Part shown: positions 1-7,218 of the stretch, in pieces
Layout: the number at the start of each line of letters is the position of its first letter
Position numbering within the stretch: position 1 is the first letter of the stretch
Assembly: GCA_021162815.1 (NCBI GenBank)
Contig: JAGGXW010000021.1
Location: 1 to 34,816 of the forward strand
Reading direction: 5' to 3'
Length of the DNA stretch: 34,816 nucleotides
DNA from: Thermoplasmata archaeon
GTDB taxonomy: Archaea > Thermoplasmatota > E2 > UBA202 > JdFR-43
Position numbers and translations under genes: made by a program
Notes under the pieces: model-generated
Seen by the model: the letters and a program-made list of their open reading frames with translations, nothing else
What the model was told of the DNA's origin: nothing
Database searches by the model: none

Positions 1-50
1 TAGTAGTAGTTGTGGGAATGTTTTTGTGGTGGGGGTTTATATTCTTCGGT

Positions 51-527
51 TTATTTATATTTGCTATGTTCTAGCTTATACAAAACTCCTAATGCGCAGA
101 GTTTTTTTAAATATCTATCAAGAATATAATCTGGCAGATCTGTAAATCTTTTAAGAGCAGAAAAAGATAGAGCTGGATATTCTTCCCCTTTTACTTTTTC
201 TATTCCTTGGCTTTCCAGATATTTGATTTTGCTTTTTTCACTAATAATATTGTTGTTTTCGATATATATTATTTCATCTTTTGCAAGTTTAAATGCCCAT
301 AATATTTTTCTAGTTTTATAAGAGTAAGGAGGCTTTTCTATCAAATCCTGTAAGGAGGCTTTACTTAAAATACCATCTTCTTTATTCGTTTCATACCACT
401 TAATTGCTCGTCTTCTTTTTGCTTCATTTCTACATTCTACTGAACAATATTTTTGCCATGTTCTAGTTGGCTTAAATATTTTTCCGCAGATTTCGCATTT
501 GCGGGCTTCAATAGTTTTTTTCTTCAT
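51..527 (-). CDS. Small zinc-finger protein (N-terminal CxxC...CxxxC cluster), function unknown
   Basis: 158-aa ORF; CEICGKIF...YCSVEC motif; divergent from the operon starting at 589. Confidence 0.65.
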   Translation of the reverse strand: MKKKTIEARKCEICGKIFKPTRTWQKYCSVECRNEAKRRRAIKWYETNKEDGILSKASLQDLIEKPPYSYKTRKILWAFKLAKDEIIYIENNNIISEKSKIKYLESQGIEKVKGEEYPALSFSALKRFTDLPDYILDRYLKKLCALGVLYKLEHSKYK

Positions 528-588
528 ATTAATGTTATAAATGATATATGCAAGTATTATTTAAATATTGCTTTCATTTTGTTTCAAT

Positions 589-732
589 ATGAAAAAGCAA
601 TTACCCGTATATTTAACGGATAAACAAATAGAGCAGCTAAAAAAGGAGAGTAAAAGGCTTGGTTCATCTATGGGTTCCATCATTAGACAGGCAATAATGG
701 AATATTTTTCTAAAAGAGGAGGTAAACCATGA
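589..732 (+). CDS. 47-aa ribbon-helix-helix (CopG-like) DNA-binding protein
   Basis: Hand-translated MKKQLPVYLTDKQIEQLKKESKRLGSSMGSIIRQAIMEYFSKRGGKP*; below the ORF-track size cut-off; stop overlaps the start of the next ORF (ATGA at 729-732). Confidence 0.75.
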   Translation: MKKQLPVYLTDKQIEQLKKESKRLGSSMGSIIRQAIMEYFSKRGGKP

Positions 733-1085
733 ATAAGGAGGAAGCAATGAATAGGATCATGCAGCTTTTGCACGAAATAAATGAAGTCATAAGCAGAGAA
801 AAAAGGAAAAAGGGTGAAAAAATGCTACCATATTTACAACAAAATAGGATATTTAAACCCATTCCGAAGATTTTAAATTTCATCGAGGAGAGGGCAAAAA
901 AGGAAAGCTGCCCTTACTTTACAGCAAAGCAGCTTCTAAATGAATATAAATCTACCTTCCCGGATGAGGAGATCCATATCAGCTGGATTGCTCTTGCTAT
1001 CTCCATATTGCATAAAGAAGGAAAAATTCAGAAATGGAATAGCAAGACATGGAAATGGATTGCTAATGGAGGAAAAAATGAGTGA
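729..1085 (+). CDS. Hypothetical protein with winged-helix-like C-terminal part
   Basis: 118-aa ORF, translationally coupled with both neighbours; C-terminal pattern SWIALAISILHKEGKIQKWNSKTWKWI resembles a wHTH. Confidence 0.65.
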   Translation: MNKEEAMNRIMQLLHEINEVISREKRKKGEKMLPYLQQNRIFKPIPKILNFIEERAKKESCPYFTAKQLLNEYKSTFPDEEIHISWIALAISILHKEGKIQKWNSKTWKWIANGGKNE

Positions 1086-2688
1086 GCAGGATTTCGAATG
1101 TCTAAAATGCGGGCACAAAGTAAAACTGGATTATCCTGGAACGGAGATTTATGGGAGGTGTGAATCATGCGGTAGAAACACCATCTTTCGAAAGGTGAAT
1201 ATCGAATATGATAAAGCTAACTATATTCAGGATGGCAAGTTTATTCATCGCTTGCTGGCTGAAGATATAATGAAGAGGCATCATTTTGTTACATTCGAGG
1301 ATACAGATGAAATTTTCATCTACAAAGATGGTATATACGAAGAGGGTGGGGAAGCTTTTATTAAATCGATATGCGAAGATGTACTAAAAGAAGATGCCAA
1401 TACACACAGAGTAGCAGAGGTTATTAATCACATCCGAAGAAGCACATATAAGAATAGAAGGGAGATTGCAGCTAACAACCCAAACCTACTATGCGTTAGA
1501 AATGGCATCCTCGACTTAAGTGAAATATGGGATGGTAAGATTAAATTGTTGCCTCATACTCCTGATATGGTATTTTTGAAAAAATTACCGGTGGAATATA
1601 ATCCAGATACTGACTGCCCAAAGATAAAGAACTTCATTCGTCAGATTGTTAGAAAGGAGGACGTCGCCATAATCCAAGAGATGGTGGGATATTGTCTTTG
1701 GAAAAGATATGACATTGATAAAGCTTTCCTTCTGATAGGAGAGGGAGCAAACGGCAAAAGCACATTGTTAGAGTTGATTATCGGGCTACTTGGCAAGCAA
1801 AACGTTTCATCTATTGCATTGCAAGAGCTGGAAAATAACCGATTTGCAAAGGCAGAATTGTATGGGAAGCTTGCCAACATCTATGCTGACCTGCCTGATA
1901 AGGCTTTAACCCATACTGGAATTTTTAAAATGCTGACAGGAGGAGATTTAATTTCTGCAGAAAGGAAATTCAAAGGGCATATAAAGTTTGTAAATTATGC
2001 AAAGTTGATATTCTCTTGCAATAAAATACCCGAAGCACGAGAGGATACAAGCGCATTTTATCGCAGATGGATCATCATAAACTTTCCATACAAATTCGAG
2101 GGCAAAGATGTGGACCCTCACATCTTGGAAAAAATTGCCACATCTGATGAGTTAAGTGGCTTTCTTAACTGGGCGTTGGAAGGTTTGAGCAGGCTGCTGA
2201 AAAATGGGAGATTTAGTCACTCAAAGACTACAGAGGAAATGCGAGAGGAATACATTATGGCTTCGAATCCTGTCTTGGCTTTCGTTGAAAAGTGCATTGA
2301 GCCTGATGCTGAAGCATGGATAGAAAAAGATGAGCTATATCTCGCATTCTGTAACTTCTGTAAAGATGTCGGATTGCCCATAAAGGCAAAGAATGTCTTT
2401 GCGAGAGAGCTGCCAATGTATGTTAATGTTTCTGTTGAAAGAAAGACAACAGAGGATGGAAGGGCTCGTGTATGGAGTGGAATAAAACTCAATAATGAGG
2501 GCTATAAGTATTTAAATGGACAGGATGTCCAAGATGTCCAGGATATTCTATATTTTAACTATAATCATGACAATAATAATGATAATAAAATAAGAAAAAA
2601 CTTGGACATCCTGGACAACCTGGACAATCCAGCCTCAAAAAAATCTAATCCTGAGGGGGATGAAAATGAAGCAAGAGGAAGTATTTAA
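1078..2688 (+). CDS. Zinc-ribbon + D5_N/SF3 (P4-family) replicative helicase, plasmid/phage primase C-terminal type
   Basis: Start moved from 940 to ATG 1078, preceded by GGAGG. N-terminal CLKCGHK...CESCGRN zinc ribbon; Walker A GEGANGKST; AFYRRWIIINFPYKF typical of the D5/P4 helicase family. Confidence 0.85.
   Translation: MSEQDFECLKCGHKVKLDYPGTEIYGRCESCGRNTIFRKVNIEYDKANYIQDGKFIHRLLAEDIMKRHHFVTFEDTDEIFIYKDGIYEEGGEAFIKSICEDVLKEDANTHRVAEVINHIRRSTYKNRREIAANNPNLLCVRNGILDLSEIWDGKIKLLPHTPDMVFLKKLPVEYNPDTDCPKIKNFIRQIVRKEDVAIIQEMVGYCLWKRYDIDKAFLLIGEGANGKSTLLELIIGLLGKQNVSSIALQELENNRFAKAELYGKLANIYADLPDKALTHTGIFKMLTGGDLISAERKFKGHIKFVNYAKLIFSCNKIPEAREDTSAFYRRWIIINFPYKFEGKDVDPHILEKIATSDELSGFLNWALEGLSRLLKNGRFSHSKTTEEMREEYIMASNPVLAFVEKCIEPDAEAWIEKDELYLAFCNFCKDVGLPIKAKNVFARELPMYVNVSVERKTTEDGRARVWSGIKLNNEGYKYLNGQDVQDVQDILYFNYNHDNNNDNKIRKNLDILDNLDNPASKKSNPEGDENEARGSI
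2518..2632. repeat. Inverted arrays of 9-bp iteron-like repeats flanking an AT-rich spacer inside the helicase gene
   Basis: Left AGGATGTCC-AAGATGTCC-AGGAT; right GGACATCCT-GGACAACCT-GGACAATCC; perfect 13-bp inverted repeat CAGGATGTCCAAG (2521-2533) / CTTGGACATCCTG (2601-2613). Confidence 0.75.
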
Positions 2689-2929
2689 GGCAATAAATGA
2701 GTTTTCGAATACATTAGGAAAGCTCCAAGAAGCTGCCTATTTTGTTTTTGCTGATCCATTAGAAGATGAAGAAATTGAAAAATTAAGATTGCAGTATACA
2801 AAGACATTTTACAGGATGCTGGGGCAATATGCAAATGGAAAAATGAGCAAAGTTATGATAATAAATCATATCAAAGAATATCTTGAGAGTTTAGAGAAAA
2901 TTTTGGAAAATGACTTCCTAGAGGGATGA
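2660..2929 (+). CDS. Hypothetical protein
   Basis: 89-aa ORF overlapping the helicase 3' end; operon position. Confidence 0.6.
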   Translation: MKMKQEEVFKAINEFSNTLGKLQEAAYFVFADPLEDEEIEKLRLQYTKTFYRMLGQYANGKMSKVMIINHIKEYLESLEKILENDFLEG

Positions 2930-2930
2930 A

Positions 2931-3245
2931 ATGAAAAAAGAGCTTCCAATCGTGTTAAAATATAAGGGATGGATAATAAAGAAAGATGCTTATGGTTACA
3001 TTTTGCATCATGTAAATGATAAGAAGATGAGGAATGCGGTATATCCTGGCAGTTTATCATCTGCATTGAAACTGCTATATGAAAAAATATTGCTTGGTAA
3101 AATGAATGGCAATTATGATGGCAGTTTGACAGCATTGAGAAAAGCGATTGATGAAACTAATGCAGAATTTGAGGAGTTACTAAAGCCAAAAGCAATAGCA
3201 CAAATGCGGAGGATTGAGGAGGATGAGCGAAAAACAAGCTGTTAA
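2931..3245 (+). CDS. Hypothetical protein
   Basis: 104-aa ORF; operon position. Confidence 0.6.
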   Translation: MKKELPIVLKYKGWIIKKDAYGYILHHVNDKKMRNAVYPGSLSSALKLLYEKILLGKMNGNYDGSLTALRKAIDETNAEFEELLKPKAIAQMRRIEEDERKTSC

Positions 3246-3281
3246 TGTTATTGCACCTATGGGCATAACAAAAAGGGGAAA

Positions 3282-3887
3282 ATGAAGGCAATAATCTACG
3301 CAAGAGTTAGCACGGAAGAGCAAGAAGAAAAAGGATATAGCCTTGATGCTCAAGTGGATGCATGTAAAAAATATTGTGAGATGAAAGGATGGGAAGTTGT
3401 TAAAATTTACAAAGAAGTTGGATCCGCATGGGATTCTATGGAAAAAAGAGGAAAATTCATGAAAGCTGTAGACCTTGTGGAAATGGGAATAGCAGATATA
3501 ATAGTTGCCTGGAAGCTTGATAGAATTTTGAGATTGACAGAAGATTTAATAAAACTGAAGAAAAGAATAGGATATAAATTCGTGTCAGTAACCGAAAACT
3601 TAGATGGATCTACAGCATTTGGTAGATTTGCCATAGACATAGCCATAAGAGTAGCTGAACTATCAAGTGATTTAACATCTGAAAGGACCAAGCTCATAAT
3701 AAAAAGAAGAATTGAAAAAGGACTACCTCATGGGTATCCAAAAGGAAAAAGCCGCATCCCGGAATGGAAGAAAGAAAAAATCATAGAACTGTATAAGAAA
3801 GATTACACATATAGGCAAATTGCATCGGAAATGAAAGTTTCTTTATGGACGATTCATAATGTTTTGCGAGAAAATAAATTGATTTAA
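3282..3887 (+). CDS. Short serine recombinase (resolvase/invertase family) with C-terminal HTH
   Basis: MKAIIYARVSTEEQEEKGYSLDAQ (nucleophile Ser motif), AWKLDRILR, SERTKLIIKRR; C-terminal TYRQIASEMKVSLWTIHNVL HTH. Confidence 0.9.
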   Translation: MKAIIYARVSTEEQEEKGYSLDAQVDACKKYCEMKGWEVVKIYKEVGSAWDSMEKRGKFMKAVDLVEMGIADIIVAWKLDRILRLTEDLIKLKKRIGYKFVSVTENLDGSTAFGRFAIDIAIRVAELSSDLTSERTKLIIKRRIEKGLPHGYPKGKSRIPEWKKEKIIELYKKDYTYRQIASEMKVSLWTIHNVLRENKLI

Positions 3888-4338
3888 AAATTCTTGGCAT
3901 TGCCATCGCATTTCTTTATTTTTATTTCCGCGCATTGTTTTTGCTTATATATATAGATATATATTATACCATAACGAAAATGTTTCATCCTTTACTCTAA
4001 CAAGGCAAGCAGGAACATGCGATTTTCCAGATATGCATTACCTTGCGTTTGGTAAAAGGAGCCTTTTTCCAAACAAACCCACGAAAAGGGGATGAAATTT
4101 TTTAAATGTGTTAAAATAAAATGCGGAAATAACAATATATCTATATATATAATAAAGAAACTGAATTTTCATTTCCGCTTTGTCAGGCTGGCATGGCAGC
4201 AGGACATGAATTTTACAGGAGTGAAACGAGGTTTGCACACAAAAACACTCGTTATTGTGTGCGAGGGGCGGAAATAAGGCGGAAATTGTTCATTTCCGCA
4301 TTTCAAAAAAAGAAAGAGATGAAGGAAAAGCTATCTTT
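3888..4338. other. Structured, repeat-rich non-coding region (candidate replication origin, recombination site or tandem ncRNA locus)
   Basis: Six GCGGAAAT/ATTTCCGC octamers (3924, 4123, 4171, 4268, 4279, 4292), two AT-palindromic tracts (about 3945-3968 and 4135-4154), two hairpins (4047-4074, 4235-4262) and a duplicated ~25-bp segment (4004-4030 / 4195-4218). Confidence 0.7.
4279..4299. promoter_or_regulatory. Perfect 8-bp inverted repeat GCGGAAAT-tgttc-ATTTCCGC (possible operator)
   Basis: Read directly; same octamer recurs four more times within 375 bp. Confidence 0.6.
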
Positions 4339-4584
4339 TTAGTATTTTTTAATATCTGGATCATCCGGTGTAGTATAATCTATTTTAAGTCTTAAGCTGT
4401 GTTCGATTACTTCCAATTCTGGAAATTCATCTGAAAATCTTTCCATCTCTTCATTAAATGTTTTTACAGCATTATAGCATTTATCAGCCAATATTTGTAA
4501 TCTGTGGATTCTCTCACCAATATAATGGATATACTCCTGTGTTTCTTTTTTAGCCTGTATAGTTATTTCATTTTCCATTTTCAC
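4339..4584 (-). CDS. Small hypothetical protein, likely helical
   Basis: 81-aa ORF; overlaps the upstream ORF by 4 nt (4581-4584). Confidence 0.6.
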   Translation of the reverse strand: MKMENEITIQAKKETQEYIHYIGERIHRLQILADKCYNAVKTFNEEMERFSDEFPELEVIEHSLRLKIDYTTPDDPDIKKY

Positions 4585-4814
4585 TCCTCCATTTCCGTTA
4601 TACCAAAGATCCTGTCTATTTCTTTAAATGTGTTATCTTTCATTTCCACGATCATTGTTTCTAACATCTTCTTTATCTCAGGTGTTAAGGCTCCATAGTT
4701 GTTTAACTTATCATAAAGATATTCTGCCATATCAATGGCCCTCAATTCCCTTAATTTCCTCCTTCTTATTATTTCATCCCTTTTCATTATATCACCATTA
4801 TAACATAATGGCAA
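4581..4814 (-). CDS. Small hypothetical protein
   Basis: 77-aa ORF; shares an AT-rich divergent promoter with the RHH gene. Confidence 0.55.
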   Translation of the reverse strand: MPLCYNGDIMKRDEIIRRRKLRELRAIDMAEYLYDKLNNYGALTPEIKKMLETMIVEMKDNTFKEIDRIFGITEMEE

Positions 4815-4848
4815 AGCATATATAAACCTTATGACATATATATTTTAT

Positions 4849-5025
4849 ATGGGTCTGAAACTTATACAAATAAATCTGAGTCAAGAAATGATTGAGGGAA
4901 TAGATCGGGCCATTGAGCTTGGGGTTGCTACCAATAGGACAGAATTTATAAGAATGGCAATATCAGATAAGCTCAAAGAGTTATCCATCATTGAAGAAAT
5001 GAAGAAAAGAAAACCAAGAGAATGA
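4849..5025 (+). CDS. Ribbon-helix-helix transcriptional regulator (CopG/NikR-N-like)
   Basis: MGLKLIQINLSQEMIEGIDRAIELGVATNRTEFIRMAISDKLKEL; ATG 4849 preferred over 4831 because TATA-like catatataaa (about 4817) lies at leaderless spacing. Confidence 0.8.
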   Translation: MGLKLIQINLSQEMIEGIDRAIELGVATNRTEFIRMAISDKLKELSIIEEMKKRKPRE

Positions 5026-5151
5026 GTTTATTCAAATGCTATACAAAGTTTAGTTAAAGGATATACTTATTGGATTTGGTGTATTATCGCAAAGTATATT
5101 TATTGCGATGTGATTAAGTGTAAGACATATCTTACAAATTATGGTGATAAA

Positions 5152-5421
5152 ATGGTTGAAATAAATATGACCAAAATGAGTTCCAAAGGGCAAATTGTGA
5201 TTCCTGCTGAGATTAGAAAATATTTTAGCAAAGGAGAAAAATTTGTAATAATAAAGGAAGGCGACCTTATAATATTGAAAAGCACTAAAAATATGGATAA
5301 AAACTTTGAGGAAGATTTGGAGTTTGCAAAAAGAACAGAGGATGCTTTTAAAAGATATGAAAAAGGAGAATTTAAAGAAGTCAGTGATGAAGAATTTTTG
5401 AAAATGCTTGAAGAATGGTAG
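5152..5421 (+). CDS. AbrB/MazE-family (SpoVT-AbrB fold) antitoxin
   Basis: MTKMSSKGQIVIPAEIRKYFSKGEKFVIIKEGDLIILK swapped-hairpin signature; start moved to ATG 5152. Confidence 0.85.
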   Translation: MVEINMTKMSSKGQIVIPAEIRKYFSKGEKFVIIKEGDLIILKSTKNMDKNFEEDLEFAKRTEDAFKRYEKGEFKEVSDEEFLKMLEEW

Positions 5422-5663
5422 AGATTGTTTATGATGATGGATTTGCTAAGCAAATAAAAAAGATAAAAGATCAGAAGCTTAAAGAAAGAGTTAAAAAACA
5501 AATCAGAAAGATTATAGAAAATCCAGAAATTGGTAAACCTATGAGATTTGCGAGACAAGGAACCCGGGAGGTTAGAATAAAACCCTTTAGATTGTCATAT
5601 ATCTATTTAAAAAATGAGGATAAGATTGTTTTCTTGGACCTATATCACAAAGATGAACAATAA
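5415..5663 (+). CDS. RelE/ParE-family toxin
   Basis: 82-aa protein overlapping the antitoxin gene; FAKQIKKIKDQKLKERVKKQIRKIIENPEIGKPMRF...REVRIKPFRLSYIYLKNEDKIVFLDLYHKDEQ pattern. Confidence 0.85.
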   Translation: MVEIVYDDGFAKQIKKIKDQKLKERVKKQIRKIIENPEIGKPMRFARQGTREVRIKPFRLSYIYLKNEDKIVFLDLYHKDEQ

Positions 5664-5778
5664 CTTATTATGAAATTTAGATTTAGGCAGAGCTTTTGAC
5701 CCCTGCAATTCTAATTTCGCCGGCGGCTTTCATTGTCATAATTCGCTATATTTTTATCGTATCTGAAAATAAATTTGT

Positions 5779-6177
5779 ATGGACAGCCATGATGAGAATG
5801 AAAAAATTTTATGGAAGGGCAGGAGATGTTTTAGAAGCTTCTGGTTCATCATTTTGATTGGAATTCTGACTTTATGGATTTATGGTATCGGAATAATTTT
5901 CATAGCATATGCGATATTAAAGTGGGTTAGCATTGCTTACATAATAACTGATAAAAGAATTTTGGAGGTCATGGAACATCACGCTTTCATAAAAAGAGAT
6001 ATTAATGAAATAGAATACAAAGATATTCGCGCCATAAAAATATCGCAAACATTTTTTGAAAAAATGCTGAAATACTGGAAAATAGAAATTAATGGAAGAG
6101 ACAGGAGAATTATTTTGAAAACCATCAGCAAAGAAGTGGTGGATTTTTTGGCATGCTATAAATCTCCTGCTGCATAA
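5779..6177 (+). CDS. Membrane protein with bacterial PH (bPH2/YdbT-like) domain
   Basis: EKILWKGRRCF...TM hairpin...YIITDKRILEVMEHHAFIKRDINEIEYKDIRAIKISQTF...IEINGRD. Confidence 0.75.
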   Translation: MDSHDENEKILWKGRRCFRSFWFIILIGILTLWIYGIGIIFIAYAILKWVSIAYIITDKRILEVMEHHAFIKRDINEIEYKDIRAIKISQTFFEKMLKYWKIEINGRDRRIILKTISKEVVDFLACYKSPAA

Positions 6178-6204
6178 GCCCATTGGATAATCCATTATGC
6201 AAAT

Positions 6205-7116
6205 TTACTCACTCATGAATTTTCTGCCTCTTAACCTTATCACCCTGACTATTCTCTTATCATAATCTGCATCAACAGGGGTTACTGTGGCCACAACATC
6301 TACATATTTTTCCATAGGCGAGCCAATAATTTTTTTACCTAATGTCTCTTCAACCTGAAATATGCCCGAAGAGTTTGACATTTCAATTATTAGTTCTATG
6401 GGCTTTTCATTCCCAGCTGCTATGATAACACTTTCCACGGAAAGAGCGGAGACAACATGTATGCTTGTACTTCCCAGATCAAATGCCATTCTTCCTCTAC
6501 CCTTTGTCATATCAGTTGCATCTGCTATACCAACAAGTGATGCTTCCATGGTGAGGTCAGGAATACCAGCATCATGAGCATATATTGCATTCAATATAAA
6601 GCCCCTCACTTCTGTTCTCTTTTCAACATCTTCATAAATCTCCGCCAGCATTCTGTTCAGTATGGGAATGGCAAGATACACACTGTGAAGAGGGTGATTT
6701 TTTCTGTATATCTGGTTTCCAATATCATGGAGCAGGGCGGCAGAAAGGAGTATAAGAGCAACATCATCCTCATCTCCTCCTCCATACTCTATAAAATCTG
6801 TTTTTATTCCTCTTTCAGCAAGTATCTGATACATTTTCAATGCGCTGGCGGCAACTATTTTAGCATGAACTTCTCCATGGTCGTTGTATTTTAATTTTTC
6901 AACTGCAATAAAATTTGCCAGATCCCAGTTAGCTCTCGTTTCCTCATCCTTTACAAGCATTTCAAACATTTTTCTTGCCTTTTCATATCTGGATGTAGCT
7001 TCCAGAATGGAATTAACGGCTTCCTTCTCAAGTTCGGCATATCCCTCCGGAATATCCACTTCTATACCTACATTCTTTAATTCGCTGCTTGTAAAATTTC
7101 TAATATCCTTTTTCAT
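6205..7116 (-). CDS. HD-domain metal-dependent phosphohydrolase
   Basis: HGEVHAKIVAASALKMY...LLSAALLHDIGNQIYRKNHPLHS (HD signature). Confidence 0.85.
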   Translation of the reverse strand: MKKDIRNFTSSELKNVGIEVDIPEGYAELEKEAVNSILEATSRYEKARKMFEMLVKDEETRANWDLANFIAVEKLKYNDHGEVHAKIVAASALKMYQILAERGIKTDFIEYGGGDEDDVALILLSAALLHDIGNQIYRKNHPLHSVYLAIPILNRMLAEIYEDVEKRTEVRGFILNAIYAHDAGIPDLTMEASLVGIADATDMTKGRGRMAFDLGSTSIHVVSALSVESVIIAAGNEKPIELIIEMSNSSGIFQVEETLGKKIIGSPMEKYVDVVATVTPVDADYDKRIVRVIRLRGRKFMSE

Positions 7117-7218
7117 TATTCATTATTAAAAGGTAGTATAAATAGAGATGGCATAATACAATCATAATTCACCGATAATTTTAATAATGAATCAAAATTA
7201 CATTCTTGAGGGTTAAAA

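Larger units (their letters stand above)
1..5663. mobile_element. Candidate integrated plasmid/virus-like element (boundaries not determined; may extend left of the window)
   Basis: Clustered SF3 helicase, serine recombinase, RHH-type small proteins, several orphan short ORFs, repeat-rich non-coding region and a TA pair; flanked on the right by chromosomal-type genes. No att repeats identified by eye. Confidence 0.55.

Noticed and set aside
561-773. 70-aa minus-strand ORF
   Set aside because: Antisense to the RHH gene; low-complexity composition and no recognisable family.
940-1077. Upstream 46-aa extension of the helicase ORF (track start 940)
   Set aside because: Fully overlaps the 729-1085 gene in another frame; ATG 1078 has a good GGAGG and gives a zinc-ribbon N-terminus.
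4038-4277. Two opposing short ORFs (66 aa -, 61 aa +) in the structured region
   Set aside because: They run through hairpins and AT palindromes, lack clear family features and overlap each other; treated as spurious.
4279-4299. Interpretation of the GCGGAAAT dyad as an intrinsic terminator
   Set aside because: No T-run follows on either strand in the expected position; the repeated octamer fits a protein-binding site better.
5139-5558. 139-aa minus-strand ORF antisense to the TA pair
   Set aside because: Ser/Leu/Phe-rich translation typical of antisense frames opposite Lys/Glu-rich archaeal genes.
5664-5778. tRNA-like or att-like remnant at the right edge of the element
   Set aside because: No cloverleaf, T-loop consensus or matching direct repeat with the left side could be found by eye.
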